Below are positions 16,544-25,703 of a DNA stretch of 64,000 bases, piece by piece (position 1 is the stretch's first letter; each line of letters begins with the position of its first letter). The DNA comes from Verrucomicrobiia bacterium DG1235 (lineage in GTDB: Bacteria > Verrucomicrobiota > Verrucomicrobiia > Opitutales > Opitutaceae), in the NCBI GenBank assembly GCA_000155695.1, contig DS990592.1:4105820-4169819 (forward strand), given 5' to 3'. A program made the position numbers and the translations under genes. The notes beneath the pieces were generated by a model. It had not been told where the DNA came from and did no database searches. It saw nothing but the letters and a program-made list of their open reading frames with translations.

Positions 16544-17046
16544 GGTTTGGCCGAGTCGCAATCGACTATCTTGAAGGCGCCGTAGTAGACTTCTTTGCCT
16601 TGGTGGCTGAGGGTGAACTCCCATTTGCCGAGGCCGCGCTCGAATTCGTGATCGAAATAGTAGCCGTAGTAGAAGTAGGCGGAGCCGTCGTAGACCTCGA
16701 CGGGCTCGCGGCGTTTTACGTGGTCGCGGCTGCCGCCGGTGGGAAGTTGCATGCGGGGGAAGCGGACTTCGAGGTCTAGGTAGGCGAGGTCTTCTGGAAC
16801 GTTGTCGAAGCGGACTTCGAGCATGAAGCCGGTTTCGAGGCAGTTGGGTATGGTCCATGTGCCTTGTTTGAGGATCGAGTAAGATTCGCCAACCCATTCT
16901 TCGCCAGAGGGGGAGCTATCGCTTTCGCGTGATTCGCCGCCGATGCGGATTACGTAGTCGTTGGTGACGACGGTTGGGTCGAATGGTACGTCGAGGAAGG
17001 GGAAAACGGCTGGGGCAAGGCCGAATGCGAGGAGAGCGAGTTTCAT
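16540..17046 (-). CDS. Secreted DUF3859-like protein
   Basis: 168 residues with a short signal peptide (MKLALLAFGLAPAVF). The mature part is an all-beta domain: a basic or aromatic start (SILKQGTWTIPNCLETGF), a middle LDLEVRFPRM followed by a Gly/Asp loop, and a final FERGLGKWEFTLSHQGKEV strand pair. The pattern is close to DUF3859, a small domain of unknown function found in periplasmic proteins. Downstream lies a clear terminator for the CheA gene, so the two genes are separately transcribed. Assignment is by pattern and is moderate. Confidence 0.6.
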   Translation of the reverse strand: MKLALLAFGLAPAVFPFLDVPFDPTVVTNDYVIRIGGESRESDSSPSGEEWVGESYSILKQGTWTIPNCLETGFMLEVRFDNVPEDLAYLDLEVRFPRMQLPTGGSRDHVKRREPVEVYDGSAYFYYGYYFDHEFERGLGKWEFTLSHQGKEVYYGAFKIVDCDSAKP

Positions 17047-17093
17047 AGGATTCTCGAGCGAGATTGGCTGGCGATTCCTTGGGTGTTAAGCCT

Positions 17094-17127
17094 AAAAAGC
17101 CCGACCCTGAATTGAGGGTCGAGCTTT
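17094..17127 (-). terminator. Rho-independent terminator downstream of cheA
   Basis: The arms AAAGCCCGACCCT (17096-17108) and AGGGTCGAGCTTT (17115-17127) pair over 13 positions with one mismatch and a 6-base loop. On the minus strand the stem is followed by five T. It lies 36 bases after the CheA stop. Confidence 0.85.
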
Positions 17128-17162
17128 CGTGTGGAGGGGGAGAAAGTGTAGTTGCTTCCTGC

Positions 17163-19928
17163 TTACGCGACGGAGATGAGGCTGGCCGGATCGAGGATGA
17201 GGGCGATGGTGCCGTCTCCCAGTATGGCTCCGCCGGATACGCCTGGGATGCCTTGCATCATGCCGCCGAGCGATTTGATGACGACTTCCTGTTTGCTGAC
17301 CATATCGTCGACGAGGAGTCCGCATGGCTTGCCTGCGGTTTCGACAACGACGACTGTGGCGTCCTTAGGCTCCGATATGGCGCCGGGGATGGCGAAGTGC
17401 TGATGGAGGCGGAAGAGAGGGATGACCTGGCCGCGGATATTGAGGATTTCCTGGTTGCCTTGGACTTTGGCCAGTACGTTTTCGTCTGGGCGGAGGGCGA
17501 CTTTGACGGAGGTCGTTGGGAGAATGAAGCGGTCTTCGCCGACTCTGACCACGAGGCCGTCGACGATGGCCATGGTGAGTGGGAGGAGGATACGGAAGGT
17601 GGAGCCTTTGCCCAGCTCGGACTCGATCTCGATTTTGCCGCGCAGCTTCTCGATGTTTTTTCTGACGACGTCCATGCCGACTCCGCGTCCTGAGATGTCT
17701 GTGATTTGCTCGGCGGTGGAGAATCCGGGAGCGAAGATGAGCTTGTAGATCTCTTCGTTGGAGAGCTGGTCGTTCTCGGAGACGATTCCGTTGGAAATGG
17801 CTTTTTTGAGGACGCGATCGGGATCGATGCCGCGTCCGTCGTCGGAGAGTTCGATGACGATGTTGGAGCCTTGGTGGTAGGCTTTGAGGGCGATGTATCC
17901 GGTCTCGTCCTTTCCGGCTGCTTGGCGTTCGGCGGCGTCGGCTTCGAGTCCGTGGTCGAGGGCGTTGCGCACCATGTGGACGAGGGGATCGCCGATTTCC
18001 TCGACGACGTTGCGGTCCAGTTCGGTGTCTTCTCCAAAGGTTTCGAAGCGTACTTTCTTGCCGCATTTGGCTCCGATATCGCGAATGATGCGGCCCATCT
18101 TCTGGAAGGTAGGCTTAACGGGGATCATGCGCAGGGCCATGGAGGTGTGCTGGAGCTCCTTGGTGATGCGGGTGAGTTGCGACATGTTTCGCTGGAGAAC
18201 GGAGTCGCCTCCTGCGGTGCCGTTTCCTTCTGTCTGGCGCGAGCTTTCGAGGAGCTGGCTTTGTACGATGACGAGCTCGCCAACCATATCCATGAGGTTG
18301 TCGAGTTTGATGGTGTTGACTCGGATGGTGGCGTTTTCGGCGGCTCTGCGTTTGGCGGCCGCTGCGTTTTTCGCGTCTTTTTCGATTTCCTCGGCGGATT
18401 GAACAACTGGGGCTGCCGGAGTGGTTGATGCCTCGGGGGCGTCGGATTCGAGCTCGACGGGAGCTTCAGCTTCCGGAGTGGCGATTACGGCTGAGGATTC
18501 GCCAGTCTTTCTTCCGTAGACTTCCGGACCTTCCATCGCCCAGCGGGCGCGAGCCATGAGTTCGCTCACCTTGATCACTTCCGTCGGGGTCTTTCCGTTG
18601 GAGAGGGCTTCGGTGATTTGCTCGATTTGCTTGGTAATGGTGTCTTTGGCGGCGAGTACGAGGTCGATGATGCCGGTGAAGACGCCAAGCTTGTCATTGC
18701 GGACGAGGTCCATGAGGGACTCGACTTCGTGGGCGAGGCGGTTGACCGGTACGAGGTTTAGGAAGCCGGCGACGCCTTTTATGGTGTGGAATGAGCGGAA
18801 CATCGAGTTGATGGCGTCACGGCTGGTGACGTCTTTCTCGAGGTCTAGGACGGCGGTCTCTATTTGGCCGAGGTGGTCGTTGGCTTCGGTGTGGAATTCT
18901 TGGAGAAGTTCCTCGTTCTCCTCCATGTTGAGGTCCATGACGATGTCGTACTGGGCGAATTCCGCGAGGAGTCCGTCGTCTTCTTCTTCAGGGGCTGAAG
19001 TGGAGGCTTCGGGTTCGCTGGGCTCGTCGGCCGGCGCGTCTGGAGTCGGTGTGAAGGGGAAGGGGTCGCGTCCTGCATTGATTTCCGTGAGGGCGGTCTC
19101 GAGCCAGACGTTGAACTCGGTGAGGAGCTGGATGGCGTACTTGTCGTAGGCGGACGCGTCGTCGAGGAGCTTGTCCATCTTAGCGAGGACGGGAGTGAGG
19201 GCTTCGTTGACGATCTCGTTGAGCTCGAAGTCGCTTTCGAAGTCCTTGAGCAGGGAGTAGACTGGGAGCATGCCTTCGTCGCTATCGGCGGAGGCGAGTA
19301 GGAGCTCGGCAGAGAATTGCTGGGCAATCTTTGAGAATATCTCCACGAGGTGAGGTGGCCAGTTCTCGTTGTCGTCTGATGCGAGGGCGGGTTCTTCGGC
19401 GGAAGGAGTGTCTTCCTGCAGAGCTACTTGCTCGACTGCGTCCTCAAAGGTTATCGGTTCCGGCTCTTCTTCGGCGTTGCCGGGAGTTTCCTCGGGCGGC
19501 ATCGCAGAGGAGAAGTCGATATTGTCGAATGAGGGCAGTTTGACGGGGCCTTCTTCTTCGGGAGGGGATTCAGGGGTGGTGACTGGGGCGGGACCTGCGG
19601 AGTCAGCTAGGGAGAAGAAGGGGATTTCGGTCTCGTTTTTCAGGCTTTCGACGGCGTCGCCCGTCCAGCGAGCGAATGCTCTCATGGCTTGAACCGAGGC
19701 TTCGTCGAAGAGCTTGGCTTCGTCGAGCATGCTCTGGAGGACTTCCTGGATGGCGGCGACGGCTGTGGTGATGCCGGAATCCTGAGGCAGCGACCATGTG
19801 ATCTCGTTGACCAAGCTGAAGATTGGGATGAGGCCGTTGTCTGAACCCGGTTCGGCGAGGTGCGCCTCCGAAGCGAGTTTGGATGCAATTTCCTCGAATG
19901 ATTTTATTTCTTCTGGTGACCACGCCAT
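17163..19928 (-). CDS. cheA: Chemotaxis histidine kinase CheA with duplicated N-terminal module
   Basis: 921 residues, longer than the usual 650-700. Order: helical module A (about 6-100), acidic Pro-rich linker, helical module B (about 193-290), linker, Hpt domain with phosphorylatable His381 (SFHTIKGVAGF), linker, dimerisation helices (534-605), ATPase with HMVRNALDHG (651-660), DDGRGID (696-702) and GRGVGMDVV, then a CheW-like domain (790-921). Modules A and B are related to each other (both carry a SDxGLxPxxSL-type core) and lie where CheA normally begins with Hpt. CheA passes phosphate to CheY/CheB-type receivers. Its CheW, CheD and CheR partners lie 37-45 kb away. Confidence 0.95.
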   Translation of the reverse strand: MAWSPEEIKSFEEIASKLASEAHLAEPGSDNGLIPIFSLVNEITWSLPQDSGITTAVAAIQEVLQSMLDEAKLFDEASVQAMRAFARWTGDAVESLKNETEIPFFSLADSAGPAPVTTPESPPEEEGPVKLPSFDNIDFSSAMPPEETPGNAEEEPEPITFEDAVEQVALQEDTPSAEEPALASDDNENWPPHLVEIFSKIAQQFSAELLLASADSDEGMLPVYSLLKDFESDFELNEIVNEALTPVLAKMDKLLDDASAYDKYAIQLLTEFNVWLETALTEINAGRDPFPFTPTPDAPADEPSEPEASTSAPEEEDDGLLAEFAQYDIVMDLNMEENEELLQEFHTEANDHLGQIETAVLDLEKDVTSRDAINSMFRSFHTIKGVAGFLNLVPVNRLAHEVESLMDLVRNDKLGVFTGIIDLVLAAKDTITKQIEQITEALSNGKTPTEVIKVSELMARARWAMEGPEVYGRKTGESSAVIATPEAEAPVELESDAPEASTTPAAPVVQSAEEIEKDAKNAAAAKRRAAENATIRVNTIKLDNLMDMVGELVIVQSQLLESSRQTEGNGTAGGDSVLQRNMSQLTRITKELQHTSMALRMIPVKPTFQKMGRIIRDIGAKCGKKVRFETFGEDTELDRNVVEEIGDPLVHMVRNALDHGLEADAAERQAAGKDETGYIALKAYHQGSNIVIELSDDGRGIDPDRVLKKAISNGIVSENDQLSNEEIYKLIFAPGFSTAEQITDISGRGVGMDVVRKNIEKLRGKIEIESELGKGSTFRILLPLTMAIVDGLVVRVGEDRFILPTTSVKVALRPDENVLAKVQGNQEILNIRGQVIPLFRLHQHFAIPGAISEPKDATVVVVETAGKPCGLLVDDMVSKQEVVIKSLGGMMQGIPGVSGGAILGDGTIALILDPASLISVA

Positions 19929-20129
19929 GTTGTGAAATTCGTTTGTGGGATAGCTCTAGGTTGAAACGTATGCCGTATCGGCAATCATCGTCTCCCAGTG
20001 GCGTTTGCTTGAGTATAAAACCGAGAAATCGCTCAGGATTTAGTCAGATCTACTTATAGCGGTGGGTTCGCGCCGCTATTTCGCGCCTCTTTTACACTGT
20101 GGCCGTTGGCGAGTGTCGCGGGGCTAACT

Positions 20130-22106
20130 TCAGCTCTGTTTTTCGCTTTTGGAGCCGCTGAGCAGTTTTTGCACGGCGGTGAGGGCTGCTTTTAGAGAGA
20201 AGGGCTTCTTGAGCAAGATGGCGTCTTCCGGGATGTTGAACTGAGAGAGCAGTTCCTCGGAGTAGCCAGTCATGACGATGACCTTCATGTCTGGATTTTT
20301 CTTGATGAGGCGTTCCGCGAGTTCGGAGCCGCGCATTTTTGGCAGGATGAGGTCGGTGATGAGGAGTTTGATGTCCTCGTGGGATTCTTCGAAGAAATCG
20401 AGGGCGTCTTCCGCCTGGTTGGTGGAGTAGACTTGGTAGTTGTAGAGCCCGAGGAGACCGGAGATGCAGTCGCACATGGTTTCGTCGTCTTCGACTACGA
20501 GGATGGACTCGCGCTCGGTGGAGGCGAGGCTTTCGGGGAGGCCTTCGTCGATCTCCTCGTCCTTGACTTCCTTCGAGGCGACGATGGGGAGGAAGATGCG
20601 GAAGCGGGTGCCTTTTCCTTTTTCTGAGGCGACTTCGATGTGTCCGTTGACCTGCTTGACGATACCGTAGACGGTCGCGAGACCGAGGCCGGTGCCTTTG
20701 CCTTGTTCTTTGGTGGTGAAGAAGGGCTCGAAGATGCGTTTCTGGGTTTCGGCGTCGATGCCGGTGCCGGTGTCCTGGAAGCTGAGGACAAGGTAGGGCT
20801 TGGCGTCCATGTAGTCCGGGAGGAGAAGCTCCGCTTGATCCACTTCGCAGCTTACCATGGAGAGCTCCATCTGTCCGCCGTCCGGCATGGCGTCGCGGGC
20901 GTTTGTGGTGAAGTTGATGAGGATTTGCTCGAGGGCGGTCCGGTTGATGTTTACGAAAATCGGGGTGTCGGAGAAGCGGAGGTTGTACTGGATGTTTTCC
21001 GGGACGAGGCGACGCAGGATTTTCTGCATGTCGCGGGTGACCTTGATGGCGTCGAGCACCTCCGGCTTGAGGTTTTTGTTTCGCCGGGAGAAGGAGAGGA
21101 GCTGTTGGGTGAGGTCGGCGGCGCGTTCGGCGGCCTTGCGGATCTCGGTGATGAACTTGCGGTTGGGGTCGCCGTCTTCGATCTTGTCGATGACGAGGTC
21201 GGAGAAGGAGAGGATGACGGCGAGGATGTTGTTGAAGTCGTGGGCGATGCCTCCGGCGAGGCGTCCGACGGCTTCCATCTTTTGGGATTGGAAGAGGTCT
21301 TGCTCGAGGCGTCGCAGGTGGGAGACGTCTCGCTGGATGACGACGTAGTTGGTGACCTTGCCTTCGGCGCCATGGACGGGGAAGGCTTTCCAGGCGATGA
21401 TGAATTCGGCTCCGTCTTTTTTGTAGCCGACGGTTTCTCCTGCTGCGGGCTGGCCGGAGAGGATGTCTTTGACCATCTCGTCGATCACCGATTGGTCGGT
21501 GGCGGGGCCGTTGAGAATGGAGATCGGCTTGCCGATGACTTCTATGTCGGAGTAGCCGGTGATTTGAGTGAAGCCGTCGTTGGTGTAGAGGATGCGGGCA
21601 TCGCCTAGCTCCCAATTGGTGTCGGTGATGAGAACGCCTTCGCCGATGCTTTTTAGGGCTGTGGCGATGAGTCGGATCTGGTTTTCCGTAGTGACGGTTT
21701 GGCTGAGATCCTTGAAGAAGAGGATGGCTCCGGAGAGGTCGGGTCGGGCGGCGTTGGTATTTGGCTTGAGGTGGAAGCTGATGGGGATTGATCGCCCGCC
21801 AGCTGTATTGAGATTGGCCTGGGCGTGGGCCAATTGGGGATTGCGGTAGCGCTCGTCGGCGAGATTTAGCGTTTCCCCAGAGTGAGGGTCGGTCGCGAGA
21901 AAGATGTCTCCGATAGCGGACCCAGTAGCGTCGCTGGCGCTGAGCGAAAGCGTGTTCAACGCGTGTTTATTCGCTCTTTGGACGCGCCCTGTCCGATCTA
22001 TGACTATGATCCCTTCGCCGGAGAACTCCATGAGGGAGTTTGCCAGGCTTTGCGCGATTTGGTTTTCCTCCGTGATTTTTTCGATGGAGGGGTCGGATCG
22101 CGTCAT
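20130..22106 (-). CDS. PAS-PAS hybrid histidine kinase with C-terminal receiver
   Basis: 658 residues from the ATG at 22106; a TTG at 22181 would add a poor leader. No membrane segments, so it is a cytoplasmic sensor. Two PAS domains (about 20-140 and 145-265) precede HisKA with His289 ([12 protein letters not shown]), an ATPase with NARDAM, DTGTGID and [11 protein letters not shown], and a receiver domain with acidic pocket E539/D540, phospho-acceptor D585 and K634. The HDFNN dimerisation motif places it in the HWE/HisKA_4-like class common in large hybrid kinases. It is about 200 bases upstream of cheA on the same strand, so it might signal into the same system. Confidence 0.9.
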   Translation of the reverse strand: MTRSDPSIEKITEENQIAQSLANSLMEFSGEGIIVIDRTGRVQRANKHALNTLSLSASDATGSAIGDIFLATDPHSGETLNLADERYRNPQLAHAQANLNTAGGRSIPISFHLKPNTNAARPDLSGAILFFKDLSQTVTTENQIRLIATALKSIGEGVLITDTNWELGDARILYTNDGFTQITGYSDIEVIGKPISILNGPATDQSVIDEMVKDILSGQPAAGETVGYKKDGAEFIIAWKAFPVHGAEGKVTNYVVIQRDVSHLRRLEQDLFQSQKMEAVGRLAGGIAHDFNNILAVILSFSDLVIDKIEDGDPNRKFITEIRKAAERAADLTQQLLSFSRRNKNLKPEVLDAIKVTRDMQKILRRLVPENIQYNLRFSDTPIFVNINRTALEQILINFTTNARDAMPDGGQMELSMVSCEVDQAELLLPDYMDAKPYLVLSFQDTGTGIDAETQKRIFEPFFTTKEQGKGTGLGLATVYGIVKQVNGHIEVASEKGKGTRFRIFLPIVASKEVKDEEIDEGLPESLASTERESILVVEDDETMCDCISGLLGLYNYQVYSTNQAEDALDFFEESHEDIKLLITDLILPKMRGSELAERLIKKNPDMKVIVMTGYSEELLSQFNIPEDAILLKKPFSLKAALTAVQKLLSGSKSEKQS

Positions 22107-22312
22107 AGCAGAGGTTTCGGTGATTCTTTGGGTCGGTCTCAAAAAGGCGGGTACTGTTGAAAACGATATAGAGAAAGGCAATAGCCTGCGTTTTGGCGAT
22201 AATACCTAAACGAGGTCCATTGCCTGACGGCTGGGAAGCGATACCTCTTGCGTAGTTGAAGAGTGGCTACGCTGAGAGGAGTAAGGTCTGAGGAGTGTCG
22301 GGGATGGGGAAA

Positions 22313-23305
22313 TTATGCTTTGTCGTAGCCGTTCGGGTGTGACTGGTGCCATGCCCACGCGCTTTCGACGATACTCCGAATGGTGTCGTATTTTGGGGTC
22401 CAGTCGAGATCGGATTTCGCTTTGGCGCTGTCGGCGTATGCGGAGGGCACATCGCCAGCGCGGCGAGGAGCGAGGTCGTAGGGGATGGGCTTTCCGGAAA
22501 CCTCTTCCACGGCTTTGATGATTTCGAGTACGCTTGCAGGCGTGCCGGTGCCTAGGTTGTAGGTGAGGAGCTTGCCAGTTTCCTCCAGCTGGGGGAAGGC
22601 GGCGATGTGGGCGCGGGAGAGGTCGTCGACGTGGACGTAGTCGCGGAGGCAGGTGCCGTCGGGAGTGGGGTAGTCGTCGCCGAAGACGAGCATCTTTTCG
22701 CGTTGTCCGAGGGCGACTTGGATGGCGATAGGGATGAGATGGGTTTCGGGATCGTGGTCTTCTCCTATGACTCCTCCTTCTGCGGCTCCGGAGGCGTTGA
22801 AGTAGCGGAATATGGCGGCGGACATGCCGTATGCCTTGGTGCAGTAGTCTAGGATGACTTCGACGTCGGCCTTGGTTTGACCGTATGCGCTGATGGGGCG
22901 AAGTGGCATATCTTCGGTGAAAGGCGGTTTGGCTTCTTCGCCGAGGACGGTGCAGGAGGAGGAGAAGACGAATTTGTTGACGCCTGCTTCTCTCATGGAC
23001 TGGAGGAGGGAAATGGTCTTGGCGACGTTGTTTTCGTAGTGTTTGAGGGGGTCCTGCATCGACTCTGCGACTTCGATGAATGCGGCGAAGTGCATGACGA
23101 TGTCGATGGCTTCGTCTTTGAGGATTTTTACCACGGCGGAGCTGTCGGCGAGGTCGGCCTGGTGAAAGGCGACACCTTCGGGAATCGATTCCTTGTGTCC
23201 CTTGACAAGGTTATCGAGGACGATGGGCGTGTGCCCGGCGACCTCTAGTTGACGCACGCAATGGCTTCCAATGTAGCCAGCTCCTCCTACTACGAGTACG
23301 TTCAT
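22313..23305 (-). CDS. galE: UDP-glucose 4-epimerase
   Basis: 330 residues from the ATG at 23305, where the Rossmann motif starts (MNVLVVGGAGYIGSHCVRQL). GalE interconverts UDP-Glc and UDP-Gal with bound NAD. The catalytic pair is in SAYGQTKAD (Tyr and Lys), with SSSCTVLG before it and the substrate site FRYFNASGA and LRDYVHVDDL after. It supplies UDP-galactose, the substrate of the two UDP-galactopyranose mutases at 35.3 and 45.2 kb, so it functionally heads the polysaccharide locus though it lies on the opposite strand. Confidence 0.95.
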   Translation of the reverse strand: MNVLVVGGAGYIGSHCVRQLEVAGHTPIVLDNLVKGHKESIPEGVAFHQADLADSSAVVKILKDEAIDIVMHFAAFIEVAESMQDPLKHYENNVAKTISLLQSMREAGVNKFVFSSSCTVLGEEAKPPFTEDMPLRPISAYGQTKADVEVILDYCTKAYGMSAAIFRYFNASGAAEGGVIGEDHDPETHLIPIAIQVALGQREKMLVFGDDYPTPDGTCLRDYVHVDDLSRAHIAAFPQLEETGKLLTYNLGTGTPASVLEIIKAVEEVSGKPIPYDLAPRRAGDVPSAYADSAKAKSDLDWTPKYDTIRSIVESAWAWHQSHPNGYDKA

Positions 23306-23831
23306 GTGGCGGAACGATGAAAAGGGCGTGATTGGCTTGCCAGATTTTTCTGTGATTTGATCCAATTACTTCTCAGAAGGGGCCTGTGCTCGCGCCTCGC
23401 ATTGTACTTGAGAATGAGGTGAGGGGGAACTTGGGGCTAGGGTACGGACCGTCTGATCGCATTTTTTTGAAGCGTAAGGAGCTCGCTTTTCGAGACAGTC
23501 GGATTGGTTTTTCAACTACGCTCAAATTGGCTCATGACTGCGGGGCTTCCGGTTCGAGTTTGCGATTTTGAATACGACTTTTTAGCTCGGTTTTTTCTGG
23601 AATTGAATGCTTTCGAGATTGTCTCGGCGTTTTAGGAAGGAAGGGACGAGAGATGAAACAAGAGGCCTACTCGGGATTCAGTGAATCGTCAGAAGCGGGC
23701 TGGCAGCAATTGAAGGGGACGTGGGCGAGTACAGTATTTAGCCGTGAGCTGAGGGAATGATCTCGCCTAGATTGTTTAGGTTTGCGACACATTTAGAGTG
23801 AACACAGATAGACGAGGGGCTATTCGCTAGT
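23306..23831. other. Intergenic region between galE and the polysaccharide operon
   Basis: About 525 bases. T-rich tracts (for example near 23462 and 23590) and the divergent gene arrangement suggest it holds promoters for both directions, but no convincing -35/-10 pair is visible. One short frame with a purine-rich site (23653-23760) is listed separately. Confidence 0.5.
23653..23760 (+). CDS. Candidate 35-aa reading frame
   Basis: Starts MKQEAYSGFSESSEAGWQQL and ends with a basic/acidic tail. A purine-rich AGGAAGGAAGGGACGAGAG precedes the ATG, which favours translation. No homology is recognised and the frame is short. It could be a leader peptide or chance. Confidence 0.25.
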   Translation: MKQEAYSGFSESSEAGWQQLKGTWASTVFSRELRE

Positions 23832-24614
23832 ATGGATTGGTTTAGAGAAACCTCGCGGTTGACGGAGCTTGCGGAGATAGGATGTAGCGCTGCTAGAGAA
23901 GTGGGGAAGCTGTTGGGGGCTCGCGAATCAATGAGCGTTTTGGAGCTCGAGCATGACGTGAAATCTGAGGGAGATTTTTTGGCTGACGAGTTGATCAAGG
24001 AACATTTGTCCAAGACGGGTATTCCGATCATGAGCGAGGAGTCGAAAGGCATTGGGGAGCTTGGTGGAATTGATGGGTTGAACTGGATCGTTGATCCTTT
24101 GGATGGGACTGTAAACTACACGCTAGGGATGCCGTTGAGCTGTGTGTCCATTGCCCTTTGGAAGGGCGATGAGCCCGTGCTGGGTGTAGTCTATGACTTT
24201 TGCCGGAGCGCATTGTATGTTGGGGGGCCATCGATGGCTTCGCGTTGCAATGGCGAGCTGCTGAGAGTTTCCGATATAACGGAGATGAAAAGTGCGGTTG
24301 TAGGAACTGGATTTCCGAGCGGCCGTTCTTATGTCCGGGAAGAGCTGGATCGGTTCGCTGAATCGGTTGCGAGGTATCGCAAGGCGCGGTTGCTTGGATC
24401 TGCGGCTTTATCGATGGCCTGGGTAGCGCGTGGGTGGTTAGACTGCTATGAGGAGAGGGGAATATATCTCTGGGATGTTGCGGCGGGGATCCCACTGGTC
24501 TTGGGAGCAGGTGGCGTCTCCAAATGGATGGAGGGGTCATGGGAGTTTCCGAAAGGTGTGGCCTTGGCAGCAGGTCGATCGGAGCTTTTTGCGGAGATGG
24601 AATCGTGTATTTGA
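23832..24614 (+). CDS. Inositol-monophosphatase-family sugar phosphatase
   Basis: 260 residues. The metal-binding motifs of the IMPase fold are clear: an early acidic site near SEESKG (residue about 69), then NWIVDPLDGTVNYTLGMPLS, and the C-terminal DVAAGIPLVLGAGG. Enzymes of this fold dephosphorylate inositol-1-phosphate, PAP, fructose-1,6-bisphosphate or histidinol-phosphate. At the head of a polysaccharide operon it more likely removes a phosphate from a sugar precursor. The methyltransferase gene follows after three bases. The window has a second, quite different IMPase-like gene at 7.8 kb. Confidence 0.85.
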   Translation: MDWFRETSRLTELAEIGCSAAREVGKLLGARESMSVLELEHDVKSEGDFLADELIKEHLSKTGIPIMSEESKGIGELGGIDGLNWIVDPLDGTVNYTLGMPLSCVSIALWKGDEPVLGVVYDFCRSALYVGGPSMASRCNGELLRVSDITEMKSAVVGTGFPSGRSYVREELDRFAESVARYRKARLLGSAALSMAWVARGWLDCYEERGIYLWDVAAGIPLVLGAGGVSKWMEGSWEFPKGVALAAGRSELFAEMESCI

Positions 24615-24617
24615 ATT

Positions 24618-25439
24618 ATGAGCACACCAAAGTTTGACATTGAGGAAAAGAAGGAGGTTACGGAAGCGATGCTCCGGATGCGAGAAGTAGAGCCTCGGAT
24701 ACTGAATCAGAATCTGCATTGCTCTCATGTGAGCGGTCGCGTTTTGTCAGTGCCGGAGGACTACGACTTTACTCTTCTCCATGAGGGGGAATCTCCCAAG
24801 TCTTTTGTCGATTCGGTTTTGGCTTTGTTGAGAGAGGGGCGTTTTATCGGAATCGATTGCACGCCTCAGCATTACTTGAACAAGGCTTGGGAGAACTACA
24901 AGGTACTGTCATACATCGACGTGAATTCGACCGACGGAAAGACTGCGTTGAATGTAGGTGGGGGCTCGTGCTTGATAAACGCCTATCTTGCTTCGAAGGG
25001 GATCGCTGTCTCGTCTGTGGACAAGTGTGAGCGGTCTGCGTTTCTGATTGATAACGAGAACGAGATTGCGAAGAAGCTCTCTCTCGATTTGCGGGCAATT
25101 GATTGTGACTTTCTCAATTGGGAGGAGGGGAGATTGTTCGATTACGTTTTCTCGATTTGTGTGATCGAGCACTTGTCGACGCGGGAAATGCAGGCCGAGT
25201 TTGTGCGTGGAATGGCAAAGCGGGTAAGGCCAGGCGGGTTTTTCCTTCTGACTTTTGGATACGGGCCGAAAGGAACTACGAATCCTTATCTGAATGAGGA
25301 AGATGTGGCGACTCACATTTGTGGTTACCTCGATGATTTCGAAATTGTGGAGCCTTTTTCTTTTTCTGGATTGTGGACAATTTCGGAGGGGCATACTTGG
25401 GGTTTTCTCGCAGCGAGAAGAAAACCGGAGGTACATTAA
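24618..25439 (+). CDS. SAM-dependent methyltransferase (class I)
   Basis: 273 residues. The Rossmann-type SAM site begins with ALNVGGGSCLINAYLASKG, an N-terminal GxGxx-like motif in which GGG replaces the more common GCG, followed by an acidic SVDKCERS, and then the usual FDYVFSICVIEHL motif IV and GGFFLLTFGYG. Residues 1-95 form a helical N-terminal extension. It lies three bases after the phosphatase gene and likely methylates a sugar or an intermediate of the surface glycan. The acceptor is unknown. Confidence 0.75.
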   Translation: MSTPKFDIEEKKEVTEAMLRMREVEPRILNQNLHCSHVSGRVLSVPEDYDFTLLHEGESPKSFVDSVLALLREGRFIGIDCTPQHYLNKAWENYKVLSYIDVNSTDGKTALNVGGGSCLINAYLASKGIAVSSVDKCERSAFLIDNENEIAKKLSLDLRAIDCDFLNWEEGRLFDYVFSICVIEHLSTREMQAEFVRGMAKRVRPGGFFLLTFGYGPKGTTNPYLNEEDVATHICGYLDDFEIVEPFSFSGLWTISEGHTWGFLAARRKPEVH

Positions 25440-25537
25440 GTTTTCACTTTTCCAGTAACGGCTTTGGGTTTTCTACCCGTCTCGAGCGGAGGATTTGTGT
25501 GTTAAGCGAAATATTGTAGGAGAGTTTGAGAAAAAAT

Positions 25538-25543
25538 GGAGGG
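25538..25543 (+). promoter_or_regulatory. Strong ribosome binding site pointing to an out-of-frame ATG
   Basis: GGAGGG lies seven bases before the ATG at 25551. That ATG opens a 50-codon frame that overlaps the beginning of the 875-residue protein in a different phase. No comparable site precedes the ATG at 25649. Confidence 0.7.
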
Positions 25544-25550
25544 ATAAAGA

Positions 25551-25703
25551 ATGAAAGCAGCCGTATGTATCGGCTTTCGACCTACATGGTGCAATTATTG
25601 GGAGGATCTTGACCTGACCGTGGTTTTGGGACCTAGTCATCGTCACGTATGCGGACTGCCACTGACACCCCTGAACTGGCCTTGGATTTGCATGGTTGCT
25701 TAG
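25551..25703 (+). CDS. 50-codon frame overlapping the next gene; leader or true N-terminus
   Basis: Begins MKAAVCIGFRPTWCNYWEDL, continues DLTVVLGPSHRHVCGL, and ends in a less protein-like stretch before TAG. The first 30 residues look like a genuine beta-strand start. It has the best ribosome site of the locus. It is in a different frame from the 875-aa protein, which has a blocking stop at 25634-25636. A one- or two-base indel between about 25637 and 25700 would fuse them. It could alternatively be a coupled leader peptide. Confidence 0.45.
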   Translation: MKAAVCIGFRPTWCNYWEDLDLTVVLGPSHRHVCGLPLTPLNWPWICMVA

